DNA of 63,856 nt from Flavicella sp964230805 (lineage in GTDB: Bacteria; Bacteroidota; Bacteroidia; Flavobacteriales; Flavobacteriaceae), in assembly GCA_964230805.1 (NCBI GenBank), contig CAXRIA010000047.1, positions 1-63,856 on the forward strand, given 5' to 3'. A model generated the notes under the pieces. That model worked only from the letters and a program-made list of their open reading frames with translations. It was not told the origin of the DNA and did no database searches. Positions 24,492-33,265 of the stretch are shown piece by piece. The position numbers and the translations under genes are program-made. Positions within the stretch are counted from its first letter, which is position 1. Every line of letters starts with the position of its first letter.

Positions 24492-25622
24492 TTAATGATG
24501 TTCGTGTTCCTCTACTGCCATTCCAATAAATAAGGACGACAACATTGTAAATATAAACGCTTGCAAAAACGCGACTAATATTTCAATCAAGGATATGAAT
24601 AACGACAGTACCAAAGACATTCCTGTGGACGCTACGGGTCCAAAGGCTGCTTTCATGGTAATCATCAATGCAATCAAACTCATCACAACAAAGTGCCCCG
24701 CTGTAATATTGGCATACAAACGAACCAATAATGAAAATGGCTTGATCAATACAAATCCAACCAATTCAATCACTGCCAATATAGGCCTCAATACTACAGG
24801 CACTCCTGGCATCCACAAAGTGTGTTGCCAAAAATCTTTACTCCCACTAAACATATAAATGAACATCGTGAACAACCCCAAGCAAACGGTAACGGCTATT
24901 TGACCTGTTACATTAAACCCGAGTGGGGTCAATCCCAACAAATTCAAAATCCAAATAAAGAAAAATACGGTGAGTAAAAAACTCATGAATTTACGGTATT
25001 TTTTCTCCCCTATGTTGGGTCTTGCTATTTCATCTCGCACGTAAATAACAAGAGGTTCTAAAACACGTGCAAAACCGGTTGGAATAGCTCCTCGTTTATA
25101 TCCTCTTGCCAAGGAAGAAAAGCCTAACAACATCAAGAATCCTGTCAACAACATTCCGACAACACTTTTTGTGATCGACAAGTCGATAACTTTGTGTGCA
25201 TTCACAGCGTGATGTTCTGCGTCAAACTCTACGACAGGTGCTCCTTTGTCCAATTCGTATATCTTACTGTGGATTTTAGCCAACTTTACTCCTCCTTTTT
25301 CAACAACGACATGCCCATCGTCATTGTGGTGAAATTCAGATGACATAAAGAACTTTATTCCTTCACTTGTAGATACAATCACCGGTAACGGAAACCCATA
25401 ATGCTTCCCTGTGGCTCCGTCTGAATAAAGCACAAAATCATGAGAATCTTGCAAGTGATGCTTGATATATCCTCTAATTTCTTCGGCAGTGTCAATCTGA
25501 TTTCCGTGAGATTCACTGTCGTGATTATCTTCACCATGACCTCCACTAGCATATGTAAAAGCAGTTACTAACATAACTACTAATAACATCATTCTCTTGA
25601 CCTGCTTTTGTACTGTATTCAT
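24492..25622 (-). CDS. atpB: F1Fo ATP synthase subunit a with His-rich N-terminal extension
   Basis: Membrane stator that forms the proton half-channels. The C-terminal ~230 residues carry the family helices, including the essential arginine in LLVRLYANITAGHFV. The N-terminus has a signal-peptide-like segment (RMMLLVVMLVTAFTYASG) and then ~110 extra residues rich in His, Asp and Glu (GGHGEDNHDSESHGNQ ... FHHNDDGH), making 376 residues against ~270 in E. coli. Start set at 25622 rather than 25694, because a TACCTTTG promoter (25667-25674) lies between them. First of the c/b/delta/alpha/gamma run. Confidence 0.96.
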   Translation of the reverse strand: MNTVQKQVKRMMLLVVMLVTAFTYASGGHGEDNHDSESHGNQIDTAEEIRGYIKHHLQDSHDFVLYSDGATGKHYGFPLPVIVSTSEGIKFFMSSEFHHNDDGHVVVEKGGVKLAKIHSKIYELDKGAPVVEFDAEHHAVNAHKVIDLSITKSVVGMLLTGFLMLLGFSSLARGYKRGAIPTGFARVLEPLVIYVRDEIARPNIGEKKYRKFMSFLLTVFFFIWILNLLGLTPLGFNVTGQIAVTVCLGLFTMFIYMFSGSKDFWQHTLWMPGVPVVLRPILAVIELVGFVLIKPFSLLVRLYANITAGHFVVMSLIALMITMKAAFGPVASTGMSLVLSLFISLIEILVAFLQAFIFTMLSSLFIGMAVEEHEHH

Positions 25623-25666
25623 ACTTTTCAATTCTGTATAAAATTTACATTTTCTAAATTTCGGTG

Positions 25667-25674
25667 CAAAGGTA
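25667..25674 (-). promoter_or_regulatory. Bacteroidota-type promoter (-7 box) of atpB operon
   Basis: Minus-strand TACCTTTG, 44 bp before the chosen atpB ATG and inside the longer open frame, so it also decides the start. Confidence 0.65.
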
Positions 25675-25837
25675 ACAATATATTCAATATTCATGCTCTT
25701 TTTTCACAAGTTTCTACGTAGTTTTTTTGAAGGTGATCATTTTGTGTTTTTTGACATAAACATAACATTGTAAATCACTTAAATAAAATCATTGGACATG
25801 ATCTTTGGAACCGGGAAAAAAGAAAAAAATTAAGTTC

Positions 25838-26212
25838 TCATTTTGAATTTAACAGCCTTGAAACTGCAATGGCCTCGGCTATCAAAAATAAAAACAATGG
25901 AATGACAAGAGAAATTCTTTCCTCTTTTTCCAAGACAGCATCTGAAAAAACGGTGGCATTAAAGAGCAATACAAAAAAACCGATTTTTAAAAAAATAGAT
26001 GCCAAATAGGCATAGCCTGCCTGATTGGGCAATTTCATTGAAATCACCTCTATCAAGATGTAAATAATTAGTGTTGAAATGGAATGAAACAAATACACAA
26101 AAAAGAGTGAATAGTGCAAATTTTCAATTCTAATAAAATTTTGATGCGTGAAAAACACAACCACAAACAACAGTGCTATAAACGAAGCATAGGTAATTAT
26201 TCTTTTTATCAT
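25838..26212 (-). CDS. Small membrane protein upstream of atpB (DUF6168-like)
   Basis: 124 residues with four hydrophobic segments (ITYASFIALLFVVVFFTH; YSLFFVYLFHSISTLIIYILIE; YLASIFLKIGFFVLLFN; LVIPLFLFLIAEAIAVSRLL). Its topology is like AtpI, but the sequence is different; similar proteins sit between AtpZ and AtpB in Flavobacteriaceae. It may help assemble or energise the Fo sector; this is inference from position. One base separates it from the atpZ stop. Confidence 0.75.
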   Translation of the reverse strand: MIKRIITYASFIALLFVVVFFTHQNFIRIENLHYSLFFVYLFHSISTLIIYILIEVISMKLPNQAGYAYLASIFLKIGFFVLLFNATVFSDAVLEKEERISLVIPLFLFLIAEAIAVSRLLNSK

Positions 26213-26213
26213 T

Positions 26214-26441
26214 TCAGTGATTTCCCAACTTGTGTACTTTTCTGATCACACTGTACATGGCAAAAAAAACAGCCACCAGCGTAACAATCTTAAAGTACAA
26301 TTGATCTTCATTTTTACATTTCACATCCAACCAAGATCCGAGTAAACTCCCCAAATAAATGGTTCCTCCCATCTGAAAAGCCATGCCTGTAAATTGAATA
26401 AATTTACTAAGCTGTTTTTTCTTTGGATCTTGTTTTTTCAT
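26214..26441 (-). CDS. AtpZ/AtpI family protein
   Basis: 75 residues: basic N-terminus (MKKQDPKKKQLSKF), then two membrane helices (FTGMAFQMGGTIYLGSLLGSWLD and FKIVTLVAVFFAMYSVIRKV), as in the AtpZ/AtpI family encoded ahead of ATP synthase operons and implicated in c-ring assembly or Mg/Ca transport. It overlaps the end of the bactofilin gene by 35 bp. Confidence 0.9.
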   Translation of the reverse strand: MKKQDPKKKQLSKFIQFTGMAFQMGGTIYLGSLLGSWLDVKCKNEDQLYFKIVTLVAVFFAMYSVIRKVHKLGNH

Positions 26442-26793
26442 TTTTTATCAATTCTTTTACCATTCCTCTCATACTACAAACAGCATTGAAAACAGCTCCT
26501 GGCTCTACCGTTAATTTTCCAATAATTACCTCGCCTGTTACAGAGGAAGATGCCTTCAAACTAAGCATGTTTTCTACAACAAGATTCCCGGATACATGCC
26601 CCTCTATCTCTGCATTTGCACAAGTGATTTCTCCCGCTACTCGGCCTTCTTTTCCAATAATTACTTTTCCCTTGGCCTGAATACTTCCTTCCACAATGCC
26701 GTCTATTCTAAAATCGCCCTCAGAGATAATGTCTCCGCTAATGGTTGTTTTTTTTCCAATGACATTTCGCTCGTAAGTTGTTGTATTTTTCAT
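26407..26793 (-). CDS. Bactofilin (polymer-forming cytoskeletal protein)
   Basis: 128 residues dominated by a right-handed beta-helix repeat (~20-105) with the hexad-like pattern GDFRIDGIVEGSIQAKGKVIIGKEGRVAGEI (split: typical DUF583 core IDGIVEGSI). Bactofilins polymerise without nucleotide and act as scaffolds for cell shape or surface structures. The ATG at 26793 is preferred to a TTG two codons earlier. It follows the SprE-like gene by ~20 bp and overlaps atpZ by 35 bp, so all are likely one transcript. Confidence 0.92.
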   Translation of the reverse strand: MKNTTTYERNVIGKKTTISGDIISEGDFRIDGIVEGSIQAKGKVIIGKEGRVAGEITCANAEIEGHVSGNLVVENMLSLKASSSVTGEVIIGKLTVEPGAVFNAVCSMRGMVKELIKNEKTRSKEKTA

Positions 26794-26815
26794 AATCAAA
26801 ATAGTCCTCTCGAAT

Positions 26816-29137
26816 TTATTTTATTTCTGTTAATAGCTGTTTTGCCCTTTTTTGTTCTTCTGAGTTGCTATAATTCAGCACCACAAATTCCAATGCTTTT
26901 TTATAAGCTTCTTTTCCTTCCATTTTAATGAGAACATAGGCTCGAAGCAATGCCAATTTGGCCTGTAATTTATCTCCTTCAAATGACAAGAAAGCTTTTT
27001 CAATTTCCTGCAAGGCTTCTTCATAATTTTCAGCGCTGTAAAGATAATAGATTTCTTTGTACTTCGCCTCTAGGCTTGCTTTGCCCTCTTTCCCAAGCTG
27101 ATAATTCTCAGGTTGTAAGATCATTTTGGCAAAAATAGAGTTGGGAAATTGACTCACAACAACCTCTTTGTAAAGATTCGCCAATGAAGCGTTTTGTGCT
27201 TTGTACATTTTGTACAGATGATAATTCGCTCCAAGCACAAATCTTTGCTCGGGCGCAAACGAAAGCAATTTTTTTAACTTCTCCATGGCCAATTCCGTTT
27301 CTTTGAATTGCTCCTTGTAAATCAAACCTAATTGATAATACGTCGTGTTTCGGAGACTGTGAATACTGTCTTTCTCTTCGGCTGTTTTTGGCAACTTGTT
27401 AATGTAAAACATCGGCTTGTATTTTTCAGGCACAATCGTTGTGACAGTATCCACTCCTTTTTCCTCGGAAATATTTTCTATCTCATGATCACTTGTCATC
27501 AACTTCGAAGACCACCTCCAATTGTCTTCCAATTTTCTTTTCCCCCATATTCTGCGGAATTCTTGAGCTCCAAATGCCAAGGTTTGTGGATTGTAAAAAT
27601 ACCATTTCCCACCTCGATTTGTTAAAGATTGCTGAATAGGACCCACTGTATTTGAGGCCATCTCTTGGTACAGGGCCAACTTTTGATTTAATTTTTCCTT
27701 TTGCAAAGCTTCAGCTTCTTTGTTTTTCAACCCAGTGATATGCTTTTCAAAAAAAAGAAGCTGCTCTGAGGTATCCATAGAGAGCAATCTAGAAATACTG
27801 TCATTTCTTTTAATTGTTTGTTCAAAAACCAATACGATCTCCAAGTTGTCTCGCTTTTTTGATATTCTCCGAAGCCGTTTGGTATTGATCTTTTCTGAAA
27901 CTTGAAGGACACTGTCATAATAAGACTCCGCATTTTTGTAATTGGCTTCTTTAAAAGACAAATCCCCTAACACTTCATAAGAAAGCCCTTTTTGGAAATT
28001 ATTGGCATTTTTAACCTGCACAGATTTTATAAAATTTTGAACAGCCAAATCTCTTGAACCACTTTCTTTGTACAGAATCCCTAATTGATAATACAACGCA
28101 TCCAAATAAGGACGATTTTCTCTTTTGTCGACAAGTGCTTTCAAACGCGTCAAGATTGGACCTAAATCTTTGTCGGCTTTGTAATTTTTTGCCTTCTCTA
28201 TTTCTGCATGAATCTTGTATTTGTAGGGTATTCTTTTCAAGGAAATTAACTGGTTGAACGATTCCTGCGAGCGTTCGAATGCTCCTTCCTGACGGTATAA
28301 TTGCCCAAGAATCATGAGGTTTCTCGCTTTTTTAGTTTTGTCTTTTCCAAACTTTACGGCTTCGTTCAGGTGATGAATTACCCTCTCTACACTGTCCAAT
28401 TGATTCCAAGCCATTGCGGAAATCATGTGTGCCTCTTCAACAATTGCTTTTTCTATCTTTTTTTGTGTCTTTTCTGCTTGTAATATTTCTTGCAAAGCCT
28501 CCAGTGCAACCTCTTCATTTTCCAATCGAACATTGGTTTTTGCCCTCCACACAATTGCTTCTTTGATCAAACTTGCCTCTGGATAGTTCTTAAGGATATA
28601 ATCAAAGGCCTCCAAAGCGGGGATAAAACGCTGCGTATAATACCTTGATTTCCCCAAAAGCAAATAAGCCTCGTCTATCTTACTGTTGCGTTCTGAACCA
28701 TCGATAAGCATGGAATGTTTCTGGACTGCCTTGACTGCTTTTTCTTCAGCAATTTCAAATGGCGTTCGTTTTTCATTGGATTGGCCTTCTGAAGCACCCT
28801 GCCCTCTCGAGTTTTTAGGTGTTTTGTTCTCCAAAACTGTCTCCTCGATAGGCGCAAATTCTTCGGAAAAATTTTTCATCTTGAGGGGCTCGATTGGCAA
28901 TACATCCCAATAATTGTCCTCATAATTATCTTGAATCACTTTCAAACCATTTTCAAAAGCAATGCCTCCGTTGTACAAAATATTGTACTCGGTTGTCATT
29001 GCGTGGTATGTTCGATTGAGAAACCGATTTTTCTTGGTACTACACCCAAACAAAGTGACAATCAAAAAAAGAATATGGAAAAATTTCGTGTTCAAGTAGT
29101 TTTTATATTTTTTCGCTGCCTTACACCTGAAGGTCAA
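26816..29137 (-). CDS. sprE: SprE/PorW-like TPR lipoprotein (type IX secretion / gliding)
   Basis: Large tetratricopeptide-repeat lipoprotein. N-terminal lipobox LFGCS, followed by STKKNRFLNRTYHAMTTEYN, closely like the start of mature SprE/PorW; TPR-type helical pairs run through ~150-430 and ~590-770 (ALEAFDYILKNYPEASL, YYQLGLIYKEQFKETELAME). SprE/PorW is required for type IX secretion and gliding in Bacteroidota. No ATG is available: TTG at 29137 is the first candidate, and a TTG at 29095 would give the more usual short signal sequence NTKFFHILFLIVTLFGC. Followed closely by bactofilin and the atpZ gene. Confidence 0.82.
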   Translation of the reverse strand: MTFRCKAAKKYKNYLNTKFFHILFLIVTLFGCSTKKNRFLNRTYHAMTTEYNILYNGGIAFENGLKVIQDNYEDNYWDVLPIEPLKMKNFSEEFAPIEETVLENKTPKNSRGQGASEGQSNEKRTPFEIAEEKAVKAVQKHSMLIDGSERNSKIDEAYLLLGKSRYYTQRFIPALEAFDYILKNYPEASLIKEAIVWRAKTNVRLENEEVALEALQEILQAEKTQKKIEKAIVEEAHMISAMAWNQLDSVERVIHHLNEAVKFGKDKTKKARNLMILGQLYRQEGAFERSQESFNQLISLKRIPYKYKIHAEIEKAKNYKADKDLGPILTRLKALVDKRENRPYLDALYYQLGILYKESGSRDLAVQNFIKSVQVKNANNFQKGLSYEVLGDLSFKEANYKNAESYYDSVLQVSEKINTKRLRRISKKRDNLEIVLVFEQTIKRNDSISRLLSMDTSEQLLFFEKHITGLKNKEAEALQKEKLNQKLALYQEMASNTVGPIQQSLTNRGGKWYFYNPQTLAFGAQEFRRIWGKRKLEDNWRWSSKLMTSDHEIENISEEKGVDTVTTIVPEKYKPMFYINKLPKTAEEKDSIHSLRNTTYYQLGLIYKEQFKETELAMEKLKKLLSFAPEQRFVLGANYHLYKMYKAQNASLANLYKEVVVSQFPNSIFAKMILQPENYQLGKEGKASLEAKYKEIYYLYSAENYEEALQEIEKAFLSFEGDKLQAKLALLRAYVLIKMEGKEAYKKALEFVVLNYSNSEEQKRAKQLLTEIK

Positions 29138-29225
29138 AAATGAAACGTAAAACTACAAATTATATTATGGTTTGACCCCTTGGGGAAACGCAATTTTGTT
29201 TGTCGGAGCTGAAGGATGTCATGCT

Positions 29226-30179
29226 TTACAGAAAACGATCCACGATAGATTTTACGGACTCTATTTTTTTCGTGTGTCCAATACTGGGGCCGGCAACCCA
29301 TACAGTCTTGTAAGTAACCTCTTTTGCCGCATGCGCAACATCTGAAGACCCTTTCAGGTAACGTAGCAATTTTACCCATTTTTTCAATCTTTTACTCTGT
29401 AGGAGCAATCTTTCAATCCACGTTTCTTTGGTGCCGACTTTTTTCACATAGGGTGTATTGATGACAGTACAAGGTGTTCCAGAAATTTTTTGAGTGACAA
29501 CAATATCTTCAGATCCATAATCAACACATGCCTGTTTGTATTCTTTTGAGATATCCGCCTCCTCTGAAGCAATGAACGGGCTCCCGATAGACACTCCAAC
29601 AGCTCCTAAATTTAACATCGCATCCAATTCTTCTTTATTTCCGACACCTCCTGCAGAAATCACAGGAATTCCACAATGTTCCACCAACTGCGGAATTAAC
29701 TCCTCTGGTTTCAAATCACCGCGATGACCTCCTGCTTTGTTATTCACCGCAATCAAAGCATCACAGCCCAAGGCGGCCACTTTTTTTGCATGCGTTACAC
29801 TAACGACATCACAAAAGACCTTGATGTTTTTTTGATGTGCCTTCTGAATTATCTCTTTTGGATTCCCGAGTGAAGTGATAATAAAGTCTACACCCACCTC
29901 ACAACAAGCATCCAATTGCTCTTTGTATTTTAAATTTGATTTGTTTACAATGATATTGATCCCAAAAGCTCCTTTGGGCGTTTTGGCTTTTTTTAATTCG
30001 CCTATGGCCTTTTTTAATTCAGCAATGGTCCGGTAATTCAATGCCGGAATACAACCTGCTACATTTTTTTGCATGACAGCTTTTACCATTTCAACATTGG
30101 AAACCAAAAACATTGGGGCCACAATAATTGGATGTTCTATCCCCAAAATATCTTGCAAAGTAAGATTGGCTTTTTTCAT
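29226..30179 (-). CDS. Nitronate monooxygenase / 2-nitropropane dioxygenase-like FMN protein
   Basis: 317-residue TIM-barrel flavoprotein. Family marks are IEHPIIVAPMFLVSN at the start, the NNKAGGHRGDL loop with the conserved His (~residue 150) and the phosphate-binding PVISAGGVGN and GAVGVSIGSPFIAS segments. NMO enzymes oxidise alkyl nitronates with FMN; the related FabK (enoyl-ACP reductase) and 2-nitropropane dioxygenase families share the fold, so the substrate is unsure. It precedes the SprE-like gene by ~90 bp on the same strand. Confidence 0.88.
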   Translation of the reverse strand: MKKANLTLQDILGIEHPIIVAPMFLVSNVEMVKAVMQKNVAGCIPALNYRTIAELKKAIGELKKAKTPKGAFGINIIVNKSNLKYKEQLDACCEVGVDFIITSLGNPKEIIQKAHQKNIKVFCDVVSVTHAKKVAALGCDALIAVNNKAGGHRGDLKPEELIPQLVEHCGIPVISAGGVGNKEELDAMLNLGAVGVSIGSPFIASEEADISKEYKQACVDYGSEDIVVTQKISGTPCTVINTPYVKKVGTKETWIERLLLQSKRLKKWVKLLRYLKGSSDVAHAAKEVTYKTVWVAGPSIGHTKKIESVKSIVDRFL

Positions 30180-30273
30180 TTTTTGCGATTGTTTTTAAAG
30201 ATACTCATTTTATACTTGGCAATCCTTAAGATATGTTAATAATTAAACTGCTCTTTAATTTAAAACTTCGGCA

Positions 30274-30302
30274 TTGCCTCTTACAGAAGTTTCTTACTTT
30301 TG
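30274..30302 (+). promoter_or_regulatory. Bacteroidota-type promoter of the PaaE-like gene (-33 TTG and -7 box)
   Basis: TTG at 30274-30276, an 18-base spacer and TACTTTTG at 30295-30302 match the phylum consensus. The ATG at 30325 follows 22 bases later, so a longer frame opening at the TTG is not the coding start. Confidence 0.75.
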
Positions 30303-30324
30303 TAGGAAAATTATAATCGTTGCA

Positions 30325-31374
30325 ATGCCACAATTCCACGCCTTAAAAATCAAAGAAATCGTCAAAGAAACATTCAATGCGGTTTCCATTCTTTTTGAAG
30401 TTCCTTCTGATTTGCAAAAATCCTATGCGTTCATAGCCGGACAGTACGTAACTATTCGAACGGAAATAAACAATGAAACCATTCGCAGAGCTTATTCTAT
30501 TTGTTCGTCCGAAAAAAGTGGTGATTTACGAATTGCTGTCAAAGCCATCAAAAGCGGGGTGTTCTCCAACCATGCCTATCAATCTTTGACGGTAGGAGAT
30601 TCTTTGGAGGTGGCGCCTCCTGAGGGAAATTTCAAACTAAACACGAACAGCAAAGCCTTGAAAAATTATTTGGGTTTTGCGGCAGGAAGTGGAATTACAC
30701 CCATTCTTTCGATGATCAAAACTGTTCTAGAAAACGAACCTAAATCCACTTTCACGTTGGTCTACGGAAACAAAAGCAATGAAGAAACCATCTTTAAACA
30801 AGAGCTCGACGCTTTGGCGAAAAAATTTATCGCGCGTTTGAACCTAAAATACTTTCTGAGCCAAGAAGAGGTGAAAGGCACCGAATATGGCAGAATTGAC
30901 AAAACAACAGTTCACACCATTGTAAGAGAAAAATTCAACCATCTTGATTTTGACGAGGCCTTCCTTTGTGGCCCGGAAAAAATGATACAATCCGTTTCGA
31001 CAGCACTCGCGGAAAATGGCTTCCGAAAAGAAAATATCCATTTTGAATTGTTTGTTTCTTCGTCCGATAAGGAGGAAATTTCGGATAATGAAGGAATTTC
31101 AGAAATTACAGTGTTGGTTGATGATGAAGAGACTACCTTTTCTATGAACAAAAACGACACTCTTTTGGCCGCTTCGTTGCGCAACAATTTGGATGTTCCC
31201 TATTCCTGTCAAGGAGGTGTTTGTAGCAGTTGTATGTGCAAAGTAACGGAAGGAAAAGCGCGCATGACTTCGAATTCTATTCTCAGCGAAAGCGATTTGG
31301 AAGAAGGACTTGTTTTATCATGCCTTGCGCACCCAACCACCGAAAAAATCACCATCGATTTTGACGATGTCTGA
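30325..31374 (+). CDS. PaaE-like ferredoxin-NAD(P)H reductase with C-terminal [2Fe-2S] domain
   Basis: 349 residues in three parts: a FAD-binding beta barrel with RRAYSICS (~residue 50-58), an NAD(P)-binding Rossmann half with AAGSGITPILSM (~115-126) and CGPEKMIQSV (~212), and a plant-type ferredoxin domain (~255-349) with cysteines in SCQGGVCSSCMC and a fourth in LSCLA. This is the build of PaaE, the reductase of phenylacetyl-CoA epoxidase, and of other reductases feeding oxygenases. No paa genes are near, so it may serve another diiron or Rieske oxygenase. Start fixed by the promoter just upstream. Confidence 0.9.
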   Translation: MPQFHALKIKEIVKETFNAVSILFEVPSDLQKSYAFIAGQYVTIRTEINNETIRRAYSICSSEKSGDLRIAVKAIKSGVFSNHAYQSLTVGDSLEVAPPEGNFKLNTNSKALKNYLGFAAGSGITPILSMIKTVLENEPKSTFTLVYGNKSNEETIFKQELDALAKKFIARLNLKYFLSQEEVKGTEYGRIDKTTVHTIVREKFNHLDFDEAFLCGPEKMIQSVSTALAENGFRKENIHFELFVSSSDKEEISDNEGISEITVLVDDEETTFSMNKNDTLLAASLRNNLDVPYSCQGGVCSSCMCKVTEGKARMTSNSILSESDLEEGLVLSCLAHPTTEKITIDFDDV

Positions 31375-31395
31375 TTCCTAGAAGCTACTATTCAA

Positions 31396-33240
31396 TTACT
31401 TTCTTGGAAAACGATTGTTGCTTTTATCAATATCTGCCATCAATTCAAGTGGATCAATCGCAACCGATTGAATCTTTTTTTGAACTGAAAAACGGTATTG
31501 AGGAGCGACCCATGACCAATCGTTTAAAAGTTCTGCATTGGTTCTTTTTTCTCCCCTCATAGCAACTATAGGGATGTAAAAATATGCTTTTGTTCCATCG
31601 TCATAAGAGACCACAAGATCTAATGGCATGTGCATAGAACCTATTCGATCAAGAACAATTTCATTTTCCCCATTCACCGTGACACTGTAATCAATCTCAT
31701 GGGTTGTCTCTATCCAATTGTTGTAATACCAGTCCAAGGATATTCCTGAAATTTTCTCCGCTGTTCGCAAAAAATCGTGGGGTGTCGGATGTTTGAATTT
31801 AAAGTCTTCATAATACTTCTGTAAAACTTTTTCCAGTGGCTCCTCTCCGATAACATAGGCCAGTTGCTTCAAAAATATAGCGCCTTTGTCATAACTAGAA
31901 ATCCCATAGGCATAATTGTAACGGTAATAATCAGCATGAGTTGTCATAGGCTCACTAATATTGTACGTTACAAATTTGTAATAACTGTCGTAGCTTGCTT
32001 TGTTTGGATTTTCAGAAAACCTCTCGAGAACCTTATCTTCTGCTTTTTGTGAAATATAGGTTGCAAAACCTTCATCCATCCATGGATACTTGCTTTCGTT
32101 AGTCGCCAATACAAACTGGAACCAAGAATGGGCCAATTCATGCGCCACAACTCCAACCAAACTTCCAAAACTTCTTTCCCCGGTAATCAAGGTACACATC
32201 CCGTATTCCATTCCTCCATCTCCTCCTTGTATCACAGAATATTGTCGATACGGATACGCCCCAATTTGCTGGTTATAGTACGACAGTAACTCCGCTGTTT
32301 TCGGCTGCAAATCTTTCCAATTTTGCAAAAAGGATTTCTTCATGGTGCTTTTGTAAAAAAAGTGAAGTGCCGTTCCTTCTTTTGTTAAAATAACATCGTG
32401 TGTAAAATCAGGATCTGCTGCCCAAGTAAAATCATGCACATTGTGCGCTTTGAAATGCCATTTTAATTTGTCCTCTTCTCTCTTTGTTCGTTTCTCACCC
32501 TCTTGAGAATAACCATGTCCAACTTCTCCGGGGTTTTGTAGAATTCCTGTTCCACCAACGGTATATTTTTTATCCAGATACAAGGTGACATCAAAATCGC
32601 CCCACTCGCCATAGAACTCTCTCCCAATATACGATTGCGCATGCCATCCTTCAACATCATAGACGGCCATTTTGGGGTACCATTGCGTCATGGATAACGC
32701 AACGTTTTCTTGATTATTTCTTCCGGAGCGTCTCACCTGTTTTGGTACCTGTCCCAAAAATTCCATTTCAAAAACAGCCTTCTTCCCAGGTGCAATAGGC
32801 TTGTTTAAATACACTTCTAAGATCGTCCCATCAATCTTGTAGGTCAGTAGTTCCTTGTTCTGCTTCAGAGAATTAATTTCGATAAATCCGATTTCATTCG
32901 GTTTCAAAAGCGCTATTTTACTTGTCAGCACAGGATTTTCCGAAGTTCCTGTATTTGTAACCATACGCGGATCGGGATCTTTGCTGTGTTGCACGCGGAC
33001 ATCCATTTCCGAATTCGGCTGAAAAGCATTGAAATACAAATGATAGTACACTTTTTTTAAGACATCCGGAGAATTGTTCGTGTAGGTCAATTTTTGTTTT
33101 CCCTTGTATTGATAGGTTTGTACATCCATATCAATCTCCATCACATAATCAACCTCTTGCTGCCAATAGCAACTTTTTTGTGCCCTCGAGGATTGCGTCA
33201 AGAAAACAGCAAAAACAAAACTTACAAACAGTGCTCTCAC
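31396..33240 (-). CDS. M1 family metallopeptidase, secreted
   Basis: 614-residue zinc aminopeptidase-like protein with a signal peptide (FVSFVFAVFLTQSSRAQ). The zinc site HELAHSW starts at ~H364 and the third ligand E387 is in YPWMDEGF, the HExxH-18-E spacing. The exopeptidase motif upstream is degenerate-looking (GGDGGMEYGMCTL in place of GAMEN). The start is a GTG at 33240. Third gene of an MBL hydrolase - subtilase - M1 peptidase cluster with gaps of 12 and 25 bp. Likely periplasmic or outer-surface peptide turnover. Confidence 0.93.
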   Translation of the reverse strand: MRALFVSFVFAVFLTQSSRAQKSCYWQQEVDYVMEIDMDVQTYQYKGKQKLTYTNNSPDVLKKVYYHLYFNAFQPNSEMDVRVQHSKDPDPRMVTNTGTSENPVLTSKIALLKPNEIGFIEINSLKQNKELLTYKIDGTILEVYLNKPIAPGKKAVFEMEFLGQVPKQVRRSGRNNQENVALSMTQWYPKMAVYDVEGWHAQSYIGREFYGEWGDFDVTLYLDKKYTVGGTGILQNPGEVGHGYSQEGEKRTKREEDKLKWHFKAHNVHDFTWAADPDFTHDVILTKEGTALHFFYKSTMKKSFLQNWKDLQPKTAELLSYYNQQIGAYPYRQYSVIQGGDGGMEYGMCTLITGERSFGSLVGVVAHELAHSWFQFVLATNESKYPWMDEGFATYISQKAEDKVLERFSENPNKASYDSYYKFVTYNISEPMTTHADYYRYNYAYGISSYDKGAIFLKQLAYVIGEEPLEKVLQKYYEDFKFKHPTPHDFLRTAEKISGISLDWYYNNWIETTHEIDYSVTVNGENEIVLDRIGSMHMPLDLVVSYDDGTKAYFYIPIVAMRGEKRTNAELLNDWSWVAPQYRFSVQKKIQSVAIDPLELMADIDKSNNRFPRK

Positions 33241-33265
33241 TTGTTCATCATTAAAAAATTAAACC

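Noticed and set aside
30325..31374. Phenylacetate degradation locus
   Set aside because: The reductase looks like PaaE, but no paaABCD, paaK or other paa gene is nearby, so pathway membership cannot be claimed.
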